From the NCBI GenBank assembly GCA_003554115.1, contig PWFE01000015.1:1-6832 (forward strand): DNA of 6,832 nucleotides, in the 5' to 3' direction. The position numbers and the translations under genes were made by a program. The notes beneath the pieces are model-generated. The model saw nothing but the letters and a program-made list of their open reading frames with translations. It was not told the origin of the DNA and searched no databases. This document shows positions 1-5,529 of the stretch, in pieces; within the stretch, counting starts at the first letter, position 1, and every line of letters begins with the position of its first letter. The DNA comes from Haloferacaceae archaeon (GTDB lineage: Archaea > Halobacteriota > Halobacteria > Halobacteriales > Haloferacaceae).

Positions 1-114
1 GGCGGTCGCGTTGACCACGGCGTAAGCCGATTCGGTAAACTCGTGGGCTTCGGCCTCGCCATCGATCAGATCAAGTGTCGTGTAGGCGGTGACTGACAGA
101 ATTCGGTCAGACAT
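1..114 (-). CDS. Small conserved haloarchaeal protein, N-terminal part (cut by window edge)
   Basis: An open frame of 38 codons runs from an ATG at 114 to the left edge with no stop. The protein begins MSDRILSVTAYTTLDLIDGE and continues with an acidic stretch, then AYAVVNATA. From memory this resembles the start of a small haloarchaeal family of unknown function (DUF6360-type); that assignment is a recollection, not a search result. The gene is divergent from the plus-strand gene at 179, and the 64 nt between them contain only one obvious TATA-like element (147-153), placed so that a minus-strand transcript would start a few bases before this ATG. No function can be stated. The existence of the gene is fairly sure; the family name is tentative. 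Confidence 0.7.
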   Translation of the reverse strand, partial: MSDRILSVTAYTTLDLIDGEAEAHEFTESAYAVVNATA

Positions 115-146
115 TATGACGGGTAATCGACCGGCGGGCTCTTGAG

Positions 147-153
147 CTTTTAG
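147..153. promoter_or_regulatory. TATA-like box shared by two divergent genes
   Basis: CTTTTAG on the plus strand reads CTAAAAG on the minus strand. Its centre (150) is 29 nt before the plus-strand ATG at 179 and 36 nt before the minus-strand ATG at 114. Archaeal TATA boxes lie about 26-27 nt upstream of the transcription start. This one element could therefore give a nearly leaderless plus transcript and a minus transcript with a leader of about 9 nt. No other good A/T-rich box is visible in the gap. The sharing is inferred from spacing only. Confidence 0.45.
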
Positions 154-178
154 TGTGCTGGGTGCCGACAAGCCAGTA

Positions 179-490
179 ATGGATGTGAATCGCCCAGCCA
201 TCGACGCCTGTTTGCGAGCCGTGGGAAACGAGCTACCGGAGTCGACTGAATGGACACTTACCGAGACGACCGAGGGCTATCGGCTCACACTGGTCGACAG
301 AACGCTTACGATCACCGCGCTTGACGGGCCCGGAGAGACGAGCCATTGGGTGCTCGCATGCTCGGTCGACGGCGAGACCGTGAGCAAGTTCGGGCCGTAC
401 ACCGCGGTCGACGCACTTTCCGAACAGCTTCGAGTCGTTGTGACGAGCGAGAACTTTTATACGCTGTGTTGTGACGGCTCGCCGGAGTAG
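179..490 (+). CDS. Uncharacterised 103-aa haloarchaeal protein
   Basis: The frame is open from GTG 155, but I place the start at ATG 179, which encodes MDVNRPAIDACLRAVGNELP. A TATA-like box is centred 29 nt upstream, which fits a leaderless transcript. The product is 103 aa, acidic and soluble, with no signal peptide or membrane segment. The N-terminal 20 residues look helical. Residues about 30-75 alternate in a way that suggests a beta-rich sheet (EGYRLTLVDRTLTITAL, HWVLACSVDGETV), and a second helix follows (TAVDALSEQLRVVV). The C-terminus has a Cys pair (TLCCDGSPE) that is too isolated to form a metal site alone. I do not recognise the family. Its codon use is typical of the window, so it is probably a real gene. 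It converges with the minus-strand gene ending at 576. Confidence 0.75.
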   Translation: MDVNRPAIDACLRAVGNELPESTEWTLTETTEGYRLTLVDRTLTITALDGPGETSHWVLACSVDGETVSKFGPYTAVDALSEQLRVVVTSENFYTLCCDGSPE

Positions 491-575
491 TCTCTCGCTG
501 CAGACGGTGATGCAACTGGTCGACTACAAACCCTGAGGCCGTTGTCACTGCGGTCCTGTCGGTCTATATCCAGGG

Positions 576-1169
576 CTACAGCGTGTAGATAAGTCGCTGG
601 CTGTCGGGCCGTCCGCGGACGTCGACACGGTGGATGACTTTTGCCACGTCGACTGTCGGTGGTAGCTGTTCGACCGGTGTAATAACTCGTGCGCGACAGC
701 CCGGCTCGATTTCGACCTGTGAGGGATAACAGCCCGCCCCGAGCTGTGCGGGGTCTAGTGAGATGTGGGACTGTCTGTATGTGTAGCGATCAGTGCCGAT
801 GAATTTGGTCTGTCGACTCGACCAGTTGATCGGGATGCGGCCCGTGTTTTCGACATCGAACAGCGCACAGGCACGTGTCGGATTGCCAAGTCGATCTCGG
901 TGGTGTGTGTACACCAGATCGTCGATGCGTACCTGTGGGACGCCGACGAGTGTGGCCCTGACAGCTCCCGTCTCGATAGTGAGCGACTCGTCCGAATGCT
1001 GCTGAATCCGGTCGGTGATCCGTCTGTTCGCCGTCTCCGTCCCGGTGGCCCGGTTGGATTTCGTCGAGAGATCTCGCCATCCCACACTGTCGGATGATTT
1101 GATCTCGGCTGTCGACCCGTCTGCCCGCTGGCGGTCTACAGCATCCAACTGGTTGAGAAAACGACCCAT
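576..1169 (-). CDS. Uncharacterised 197-aa protein with a beta-rich C-terminal domain
   Basis: A TTG at 1175 extends the frame, but the ATG at 1169 (MGRFLNQLDAVDRQRADG) is the likely start, because a TATA box at 1191-1199 is centred 26 nt upstream and predicts a leaderless mRNA. Residues 1-60 are charged, low in hydrophobics and probably flexible or helical. Residues about 65-197 look like one beta-sandwich: FDVENTGRIPIN (104-115), TKFIGTDRYTYRQSHISLDP (121-140), QVEIEPGCRARVITPVEQLP (151-170). The order of a strand ending in 'ENTG', a middle 'D..TY' segment and then a 'PG.RARV' segment is what one sees in Ig-like domains of the DUF4352 kind. This is an analogy by eye. There is no signal peptide or membrane segment, so it is probably cytoplasmic. 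Function unknown. Confidence 0.75.
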   Translation of the reverse strand: MGRFLNQLDAVDRQRADGSTAEIKSSDSVGWRDLSTKSNRATGTETANRRITDRIQQHSDESLTIETGAVRATLVGVPQVRIDDLVYTHHRDRLGNPTRACALFDVENTGRIPINWSSRQTKFIGTDRYTYRQSHISLDPAQLGAGCYPSQVEIEPGCRARVITPVEQLPPTVDVAKVIHRVDVRGRPDSQRLIYTL

Positions 1170-1190
1170 GCTCAACGGTTAGTTCGGGAG

Positions 1191-1199
1191 ATAATAAAG
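1191..1199 (-). promoter_or_regulatory. TATA box of the 197-aa gene
   Basis: The minus strand reads CTTTATTAT here. The centre lies 26 nt upstream of the ATG at 1169, the classic distance for a haloarchaeal leaderless transcript. The gene therefore probably has its own promoter and need not be co-transcribed with the cupin gene 111 nt upstream. Confidence 0.65.
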
Positions 1200-1280
1200 G
1201 CCATGGTAATTGTTGCCAATGAAATACTGCGTTCTCGGGTTCGGTCGTCGACGGTGTCTACTTAACAGTCACACGGAGAA

Positions 1281-1769
1281 TTACAGGACGAGTCTTTCGA
1301 TCAACCCGCCGTGGTCGGGGTACTCGTCTGCCAGCTCACTCGTGGCGAGTTCGAAGTCCTCAAAGGTGAACCCTGGCGAGACGTCACAGCCGACCAGCGA
1401 GTAACCGACCGCACTGTCGGACTCAGAGACGGTTTCGGCAGCGAACCACGTCCCGCTCGGAATCAGTGCCTGAAACTGCTCGACGCCAAGAGTGATCGTC
1501 TCAAGCTCTTCAGCAAGCAGGTAGAGGGTAAGCGGATCGCCGCGATAAAAATGCCAGAGTTCGTCGGAGGCAAGCCGATGAAACGCCGAACAGTCGTCGG
1601 CTTCGAGCAGGTAGTAGATCGACGAAAGCGTTGGTCGCTGCCCATCGTACTGGTCCGGAAGATGGTCACCGTCGACGACAACATCGGCCGTGTAGGTCTC
1701 TGCGTAGTAGCCACCCTCTGGATGTGCCGCAAGATCAAGCCGTTCGATCCAGTCGGCTGAACTGTCCAT
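1281..1769 (-). CDS. Cupin_5 (DUF985) family protein
   Basis: The 162-aa product matches the Cupin_5/DUF985 family over its whole length, and 160-170 aa is usual for it. The family hallmarks appear in order: HPEGGYYAETY (16-26), the strand SSIYYLLEADDCSAFHRL (49-66), SDELWHFYRGDPLTLYLL (68-85), PSGTWFAAE (104-112) and LVGCDVSPGFTFEDFELA (125-142). H64, E70 and H73 occupy the usual cupin metal-ligand region. The fold is a small cytoplasmic beta-barrel. The biochemical role is not settled for most members; similarity to sugar-binding or epimerase-like cupins has been suggested for the family. ATG 1769 is the start because it directly precedes the conserved N-terminal helix (WIERLDLAAHPEGG). I see no clear TATA box immediately upstream. 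Confidence 0.93.
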   Translation of the reverse strand: MDSSADWIERLDLAAHPEGGYYAETYTADVVVDGDHLPDQYDGQRPTLSSIYYLLEADDCSAFHRLASDELWHFYRGDPLTLYLLAEELETITLGVEQFQALIPSGTWFAAETVSESDSAVGYSLVGCDVSPGFTFEDFELATSELADEYPDHGGLIERLVL

Positions 1770-1915
1770 TACGACTGGCGAACGAAGCCGGGACGCAAGA
1801 AGCTACCGACGCCACCCTGATCGGGTGACTCAGCTGGCCGTGTTGGTTCAAGTCTCTATCAGGTATCGAAACGCCTTCAGTACAAGCACCAGCAAAAGCG
1901 GAGACTGTTCAACGA

Positions 1916-1967
1916 CAACGACCGTCTCCACTGCGCTTTAGCCCTCCACAGCAAAGCGCAATCGTTG
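1916..1967. repeat. Nested inverted repeat (structured element)
   Basis: The inner stem is a perfect 8-bp pair: TGCGCTTT at 1932-1939 and AAAGCGCA at 1953-1960, with a 13-nt loop. An outer 6-bp stem, CAACGA at 1916-1921 and TCGTTG at 1962-1967, closes it, with an asymmetric internal loop (10 nt on one side, 1 nt on the other). CAACGA also occurs in tandem at 1910-1915. It could be a structured RNA, the hairpin end of an IS200/IS605-like or miniature element, or a chance structure. No transposase is present. Confidence 0.5.
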
Positions 1968-1983
1968 GTACGAAACCCTGCGT

Positions 1984-1988
1984 AAAAA
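1984..1988 (-). terminator. Possible T-tract terminator of the zinc-ribbon gene
   Basis: The minus strand has five T residues in CTATTTTTACG, about 68 nt after the stop codon of the zinc-ribbon gene. Archaeal termination commonly uses T-runs of this kind without a hairpin. The same A/T-rich patch could instead be a TATA box for a minus-strand transcript starting near 1960, at the base of the nested hairpin. The two readings cannot be separated from sequence alone. Confidence 0.3.
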
Positions 1989-2055
1989 TAGTTCGGCTTG
2001 ACACATCGCATAATCATAGTATCGGTACGCATACGCGGAGGTTCGATTCGATCGC

Positions 2056-2223
2056 TCACTCATCGCCGACGAACACCGTCTCCAGTCGGTTGCCACACCG
2101 GTCACAGCAGAACATCTGCCATTTTTCGGGGTCTAGTCCACCGACTGTTTGCCGGCGGATGGCCGCATCGTACTCGACGCTCCGGTCGCAGGCCTCACAG
2201 TAAAACCCCGTTGGCGTGTTCAT
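2056..2223 (-). CDS. 55-aa zinc-ribbon-like microprotein
   Basis: ATG 2223 opens a 55-codon frame ending in TGA at 2056-2058. The N-terminus MNTPTGFYCEACDRSVEYDA carries a CxxC knuckle (C9, C12). The C-terminal part, MFCCDRCGNRLETVFVGDE, carries a second (C40-x2-C43, with C39 adjacent). Two knuckles about 27 residues apart are the standard layout of a small zinc ribbon, so one bound Zn is expected. Haloarchaea encode many such small two-CxxC proteins, and few have known roles. It is acidic and cytoplasmic, with no membrane segment. The gene lies 62 nt downstream of the HAD gene on the same strand. A TATA-like CTTTAG (2257-2262) suggests its own promoter, but read-through from the HAD gene is possible. 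It may bind nucleic acid or a protein partner; this is a guess. Confidence 0.85.
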   Translation of the reverse strand: MNTPTGFYCEACDRSVEYDAAIRRQTVGGLDPEKWQMFCCDRCGNRLETVFVGDE

Positions 2224-2256
2224 ATGCGGTCTCTATCTGCAGTAGCACAGACGGAG

Positions 2257-2262
2257 CTAAAG
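2257..2262 (-). promoter_or_regulatory. TATA-like box of the zinc-ribbon gene
   Basis: The minus strand reads CTTTAG, centred about 36 nt upstream of the ATG at 2223. Transcription would begin near 2232 and give a leader of about 9 nt. No Shine-Dalgarno motif is visible before the ATG. The match is modest. Confidence 0.4.
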
Positions 2263-2285
2263 TCGTTTCCAGCCGCCGGCACGTG

Positions 2286-3056
2286 TTATATAAGATGGCG
2301 AACCGCAGCAAGCGACTCCACGACGTGATCCGCACTACCGTCGTCGGCCGCCGGATCAGTTCGGTCGACGAGTCCCGTCAGAACCAAAACAGTCGTCATG
2401 CCGGCACGGTTGCCCATCTCGATGTCAGTTTCTGGATTGTCACCGATTACCAGACAGTCCGCAGGCTCGGCCTGCAGCACATCGAGACTTGCAGTAACTG
2501 TTGGTTCGTGTGGTTTTCCACAAATCACGTCCGGCTCGCGGTTCGCGGCATAGCCAATCGCCGCGATCATGGCTCCGGAGCCGGGTTTGAGACCGCTGGC
2601 GGTCGGAACGCTACGGTCCTGATTCGTGGCGACGAACGTTGCTCCCGCTTCGAGTGCCTGCAGCCCGGCGGTGAGCGTCTCGAAGTCGAAGCCGGTGTCT
2701 TTGCCGACTACGAGAACATCCGTTTCGGCTGGCTCGTCGGTTAGCCTGATGGTGGTTCGACGAAGCTCTTCGGTGAGTGCTGGGCTACCAAGTATCATCA
2801 CTGTTTGGTCCGGGTACGTCGAACCCACATGGCGTGCGGTCACTGACGCACTCGTCAGAATCTCCGAGACTGCCACTTCGATTCCCAGCGACTCCAGCCG
2901 ATCCTGACAGGTCTCTTTTGTCTTCGTCGACGAGTTTGTCACGAAGACGATATCGAGACCGGCAGATCGAAGCGCGTCAATCCCCGCGGCCGCACCGGGG
3001 ATGACGGTTTCAGAGCGGTACACGGTTCCGTCGAGATCGATAATCGCAGCGTCCAT
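2286..3056 (-). CDS. HAD-superfamily phosphatase, NagD-like (type IIA)
   Basis: The 256-aa protein is a complete HAD hydrolase of subfamily IIA. Motif I is DLDGTVY, with nucleophile D7 and acid/base D9. Motif II is VTNSS (T40-N41-S42). Motif III contains K181 in CGKPHEPT, and motif IV is GDNPETDI (D206, D211) for Mg binding. The segment between motifs II and III (about residues 65-180) is the C2-type cap, and it includes TNQDRSVPTASGLKPGSGAM (144-163), conserved in NagD and p-nitrophenylphosphatase relatives. The reaction is Mg-dependent hydrolysis of a small phosphoester in the cytoplasm. The substrate (sugar phosphate, phosphoglycolate or nucleotide) cannot be told from sequence. The length is normal. 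ATG 3056 sits six residues before motif I, the usual spacing. The neighbours give no pathway clue. Confidence 0.93.
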   Translation of the reverse strand: MDAAIIDLDGTVYRSETVIPGAAAGIDALRSAGLDIVFVTNSSTKTKETCQDRLESLGIEVAVSEILTSASVTARHVGSTYPDQTVMILGSPALTEELRRTTIRLTDEPAETDVLVVGKDTGFDFETLTAGLQALEAGATFVATNQDRSVPTASGLKPGSGAMIAAIGYAANREPDVICGKPHEPTVTASLDVLQAEPADCLVIGDNPETDIEMGNRAGMTTVLVLTGLVDRTDPAADDGSADHVVESLAAVRHLI

Positions 3057-3092
3057 TGATTTACCGCGTCTGTTTGCTGCTACTGGAGCGCG

Positions 3093-3101
3093 ATACTAAT
3101 A
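3093..3101 (-). promoter_or_regulatory. Possible TATA box of the HAD phosphatase gene
   Basis: The minus strand reads TATTAGTAT, centred 41 nt before the ATG at 3056. This would place the transcription start near 3070, with a leader of about 14 nt. It is the most A/T-rich patch in the upstream region, but the match is only fair. Confidence 0.35.
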
Positions 3102-3387
3102 GCTCGGTGTACCGCAGACGTGAGGACCACCGTGAAACGGGGCTTTCGTAGGGAGTGGTGCGGCCGAGTTATGCCGTCGCTACACACACAGTAGTCCGTT
3201 GCTACCACTCCGCAGCGAATAGTAGGCAGTCCATACGGTCAGTAGTCGACGTGTACTGAAAGCCGTCCTTGTGGCGACTATCGTATGGTCGCCCATCAAA
3301 TCGCACGTACTGCAAGACGAGAAGTCCCGCACACCACAGCACCTGAACGCTCTGCTCGCAATTGGGGGAAGCTTGACGTTGTCGACA
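3102..3387. other. Gap between the HAD gene promoter and the 71-aa gene
   Basis: No gene is convincing here. An 8-bp perfect inverted repeat, GGAGTGGT (3152-3159) and ACCACTCC (3204-3211), is separated by 44 nt. The frame of the downstream 71-aa gene stays open back to a GTG at 3271. A minus-strand frame ending at 3202 reads plausible residues (YVRFDGRPYDSRHKDGFQY) but has no supported start and continues antisense to the 71-aa gene. I see no good TATA box for the 71-aa gene. Confidence 0.4.
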
Positions 3388-3603
3388 ATGGTCAGTAACG
3401 AGCCGCTCGAATTTGAATTCGACGACATCGCAGAGACGCCTACCGCCGCCGATCTCGGATACGAAGACAGCGACCTCTCTGCGGTTCTCGATCCACAACA
3501 GGACTGTATCGAGTTCAAACCTGCAGACGCAGACGCGTCCGATGAGAGTTGGGTTCGAACGACCACGTCGACTGTCGTGTTTGCTGTCAAGGAGTGGTGC
3601 TGA
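3388..3603 (+). CDS. 71-aa acidic haloarchaeal protein of unknown function
   Basis: ATG 3388 starts a 71-aa product, MVSNEPLEFEFDDIAETPTA at the N-terminus, then DLGYEDSDLSAVLDPQQDC, EFKPADADASDESWVRTT and a VKEWC end. It is strongly acidic, as expected for a haloarchaeal cytosolic protein. From memory the C-terminal half (a 'DCI.F.P.DADASDE.W' run and a terminal E-W) resembles small haloarchaeal proteins of the DUF7511 kind; this is unverified. The frame continues upstream to GTG 3271, adding 39 residues (MATIVWSPIKSHVLQDEKSR and on). That extension is basic and hydrophobic, unlike the acidic body, so I prefer 3388. There is no membrane segment and no metal-binding motif. A 178-codon antisense frame covers the same DNA and is judged a shadow. 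Confidence 0.7.
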   Translation: MVSNEPLEFEFDDIAETPTAADLGYEDSDLSAVLDPQQDCIEFKPADADASDESWVRTTTSTVVFAVKEWC

Positions 3604-3690
3604 ACGTCGCTGGCTGCTGCGGGGCGCGATTCATTATCAAACCCTGCGGCGATCTCCGGCTGTAGCCGTGCCATGCTTGCGTTCCGTGGC

Positions 3691-3738
3691 ATCGCTGGTG
3701 TAGTCGACTGTAGCATCGCTGGCGTAGCCGACCCGTGG
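3691..3738. repeat. Two tandem 24-bp imperfect repeats upstream of the SppA-like gene
   Basis: Units at 3691-3714 and 3715-3738 both begin ATCGCTGG, and 16 of their first 18 bases match (ATCGCTGGyGTAGyCGAC); the last 6 bases diverge. A partial third copy of the GTAGCCG core occurs at 3663-3669, inside the short palindrome CGGCTGTAGCCG (3657-3668). CCGTGGC flanks the array on both sides. The repeats end 7 bp before the TATA box at 3746, so they could be protein-binding sites, or simple replication slippage. Confidence 0.5.
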
Positions 3739-3745
3739 CGAGTGG

Positions 3746-3752
3746 TATAAAT
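3746..3752 (+). promoter_or_regulatory. TATA box of the SppA-like gene
   Basis: TATAAAT is a near-ideal archaeal TATA box. Its centre is 35 nt before the ATG at 3784, which predicts a start near 3775 and a leader of about 8 nt with no Shine-Dalgarno motif. Confidence 0.65.
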
Positions 3753-3783
3753 GAGACACCCACCAAATTAACCCATATCAATC

Positions 3784-4719
3784 ATGGACACAGACGCAAA
3801 AACGAACAGACCTGCGATGGTGGCCGCAGGGGTCGTCGGGGCTGCCGCAACAATCGCCGGACAGCGTCTCGTTGACCGGGTTACACGCGGTCGGTTGGGT
3901 GGCACCACGGAGTACAACGTTGCGAAAGTCACGGTAGCGGGACCGATTCAGCGCACACGCAGCCGATCCTCACCGCTTTCGGGGCGATCCGCCTGTACGG
4001 CCGACGAGATTGTCGAGCAAATCGAGGCGGCCGACGACGACGAGGCTGTCGAAGCCCTACTTGTCGAACTCAACACGCCTGGCGGAGAAGTCTTGCCAAG
4101 CGACGATATCCGCCGTGCAGCGTCCGATTTCGACGGCCCGACAATCGCATACGCAACCGATACGTGTGCCTCAGGAGGGTACTGGATCGCCAGCGGCTGT
4201 GATGAGTTGTGGGCCAGAGACGCCAGTCTCGTTGGATCGATCGGTGTCGTCGGCTCACGACCTAACGCGGCCGGACTGGCCGACAAACTCGGGCTCTCGT
4301 ACGAACAGTTTACCGCAGGCGAGTACAAGGATGCGGGCGTTCCGCTCCGCGAAATCGAAGACGACGAACGGGCGTATCTCCAGAGCATCGTCGACGGATA
4401 CTACGACCAGTTCGTCGAGACCGTCAGCGAGGGCCGTGGGATGGATCCACAAGCCATCCGCGAGACGGAGGCGCGAATCTATCTGGGAAGCGATGCCGAA
4501 GCGATCGGCCTCGTCGACGAACTCGGAACGGAAGCCGATGTCGAAGCCCGACTCAGTGAACTACTCAATACCGATGTTGAAACGCGGGATTTCGAACCAA
4601 CACGGAGCATCACCGAACGACTAAGCCTCGGTGCCGAGCGGGTCGCCTTTGCGGCGGGCAACGGTGCTGCAACCGTCGCGGTCGGCGACGGTCGTGATCT
4701 CGACATTACACTCAAATAG
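3784..4719 (+). CDS. sppA: SppA-like S49 signal peptide peptidase
   Basis: The 311-aa protein is a single-domain S49 serine protease of the SppA type, which cleaves membrane-embedded peptides such as leftover signal peptides. An N-terminal hydrophobic stretch (about residues 11-28, AMVAAGVVGAAATIAG) would anchor it in the membrane. The catalytic core follows: VAKVTVAGPI (46-55), LLVELNTPGGEV (92-103, oxyanion region), DTCASGGYWIAS (126-137) with nucleophile S130, and GEYKDAG (179-185) with general base K182. ARIYLGSDAEAIGLVDELGT (230-249) is the typical S49 C-terminal signature. The length fits the short archaeal and Bacillus-type enzyme, not the double-length E. coli SppA. The last 40 residues are less conserved. 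It has its own TATA box and is a single-gene unit converging on the amidotransferase gene. Natural substrates in haloarchaea are not known. Confidence 0.93.
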   Translation: MDTDAKTNRPAMVAAGVVGAAATIAGQRLVDRVTRGRLGGTTEYNVAKVTVAGPIQRTRSRSSPLSGRSACTADEIVEQIEAADDDEAVEALLVELNTPGGEVLPSDDIRRAASDFDGPTIAYATDTCASGGYWIASGCDELWARDASLVGSIGVVGSRPNAAGLADKLGLSYEQFTAGEYKDAGVPLREIEDDERAYLQSIVDGYYDQFVETVSEGRGMDPQAIRETEARIYLGSDAEAIGLVDELGTEADVEARLSELLNTDVETRDFEPTRSITERLSLGAERVAFAAGNGAATVAVGDGRDLDITLK

Positions 4720-4749
4720 CCGCTCGTATGCGTTGACGGGCCACTCGAT

Positions 4750-4774
4750 GCGAGAGCCAAGTCCGTTGTCTCGC
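4750..4774. terminator. Hairpin between convergent genes
   Basis: GCGAGA (4750-4755) pairs with TCTCGC (4769-4774) around a 13-nt loop, in the 95-nt gap between two convergent stop codons. There is no T-tract on either side, so a role in termination is only suggested by location. Confidence 0.25.
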
Positions 4775-4814
4775 TATGTGATCGGGGGCCCTGCTGTGAG
4801 ATACCGCTCTCGGC

Positions 4815-5483
4815 TCACCCTGTTCGTTCGTCGACGATGCGCACGAAGTTCTGAAATATTCGACCGGCGGTGACGTCTGCAAACGAGAACTCGGCTTCCT
4901 GCCAGTTGAAATCGTCGACGAGTCGCTCGCGGTGGCCAGCAGTGATCTCGGGATGGAACTGAACGGTCCACAGCGGCGCGTTTCTGTGGCGTGTTGCAAA
5001 CACCTGCGCGTGGGGGGCCGAGGCGATGACCTCCAGTTCGTCAGCAGGCTCCGTCACAACGTCGCCATGAAGCGAAACGACGACTGGCCCGACGCCCTCA
5101 AACAGCGGATCGTCGACCATCGTCGCCTCAACGAGCCCTGCGGTCATCCCGACGTGTTCGACCGTTCCACCGAGTGCCGAATGCACGAGTTGATGGCCAA
5201 AGCAGATGCCTAGGGTTGGTATCTCTCGGTCGATCAGGTCACGTACGAGTTGTGCTTGCTCGGTGATCCACTCATGACTGTCTGATTCATAGACGCCAGC
5301 AGTGCTGCCGGTCAGGACGACGCCGTCTGCTGCATCGAGTGAAATCCGGTCGCCGCCCGCAAAATCGATTTCTTCGGCCGTCGACAGCACAGCTGACACG
5401 GCATCACAGTGGTACGCACAGTTCGGGTCGACTTCATTTCGAACGACGAAGATGTTCAGCGACGACAGACGGGTAGGGCGCAC
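4815..5483 (-). CDS. Class I glutamine amidotransferase-like protein (GMP synthase GATase-like)
   Basis: The 222-aa product is a stand-alone class I (triad) glutamine amidotransferase domain, which hydrolyses glutamine to release ammonia or acts on a gamma-glutamyl substrate. The nucleophile is C94 in PTLGICFGHQLVHSALGG (89-106), and the His-Glu pair is H177/E179 in WTVQFHPEIT (172-181). GVVLTGSTAGVYESD (54-68) is the usual glycine-rich strand-loop, and LHGDVVTEPADELEVIA (138-154) is typical of the GMP-synthase-like group. No synthetase domain partner is adjacent, so the acceptor reaction is unknown. The frame is open back to ATG 5564. That extension (HIFTCTQKISKCVYTV) is atypical and crosses the TATA box at 5519-5527. 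I therefore choose GTG 5483, just before the conserved LNIFVVRNEVDP; GTG 5492 is an alternative. Confidence 0.9.
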   Translation of the reverse strand: MRPTRLSSLNIFVVRNEVDPNCAYHCDAVSAVLSTAEEIDFAGGDRISLDAADGVVLTGSTAGVYESDSHEWITEQAQLVRDLIDREIPTLGICFGHQLVHSALGGTVEHVGMTAGLVEATMVDDPLFEGVGPVVVSLHGDVVTEPADELEVIASAPHAQVFATRHRNAPLWTVQFHPEITAGHRERLVDDFNWQEAEFSFADVTAGRIFQNFVRIVDERTG

Positions 5484-5518
5484 GGTGTACACACATTTGC
5501 TGATTTTCTGTGTGCATG

Positions 5519-5527
5519 TAAAAATAT
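5519..5527 (-). promoter_or_regulatory. TATA box of the amidotransferase gene
   Basis: The minus strand reads ATATTTTTA. Its centre (5523) predicts transcription from about 5496, only a few bases before the GTG starts at 5492 and 5483. This supports a short protein over the ATG 5564 version, which would begin upstream of its own promoter. Confidence 0.55.
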
Positions 5528-5529
5528 GT

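Larger units (their letters stand above)
1770..2055. other. Gene-free stretch with several hairpins
   Basis: No convincing gene lies between the cupin start and the end of the zinc-ribbon gene. It contains a 5-bp hairpin (CACCC 1813-1817 with GGGTG 1823-1827), an inverted pair GGAGAC/GTCTCC (1900-1905, 1924-1929), the nested hairpin at 1916-1967 and an A5 run at 1984-1988. A 60-codon minus-strand frame (1877-2059) crosses it, but its Arg, Trp, Cys and Asn-rich content and overlap with the hairpins argue against a normal protein. Confidence 0.6.

Noticed and set aside
1844..1860. GGTTCAAGTC resembling a tRNA T-arm
   Set aside because: The flanking bases do not form a T-stem, and no acceptor, D or anticodon arms can be folded around it.
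1877..2059. 60-codon minus-strand frame ending FCWCLY
   Set aside because: It runs through the nested hairpins and has an atypical Arg, Trp and Cys-rich composition. It is better explained as structured non-coding or mobile-element-end DNA.
1998..2744. 248-codon plus-strand open frame
   Set aside because: It is antisense to the HAD phosphatase and zinc-ribbon genes, both of which show clear family motifs. Its product is Arg, His and Ser-rich, unlike haloarchaeal proteins.
3202..3387. Minus-strand frame with YVRFDGRPYDSRHKDGFQY
   Set aside because: The residues look protein-like, but there is no ATG or promoter in the free region, and its upstream part is antisense to the 71-aa gene. It is noted only as a possible remnant.
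3180..3716. 178-codon minus-strand open frame
   Set aside because: It covers the acidic 71-aa gene in antisense and is Ser, Arg and Cys-rich with no recognisable domain. Long antisense frames are common in GC-rich haloarchaeal DNA.
4010..4624. 204-codon plus-strand open frame
   Set aside because: It is a shifted frame inside the SppA-like gene, and its Ser, Arg and Thr-rich product lacks any motif.
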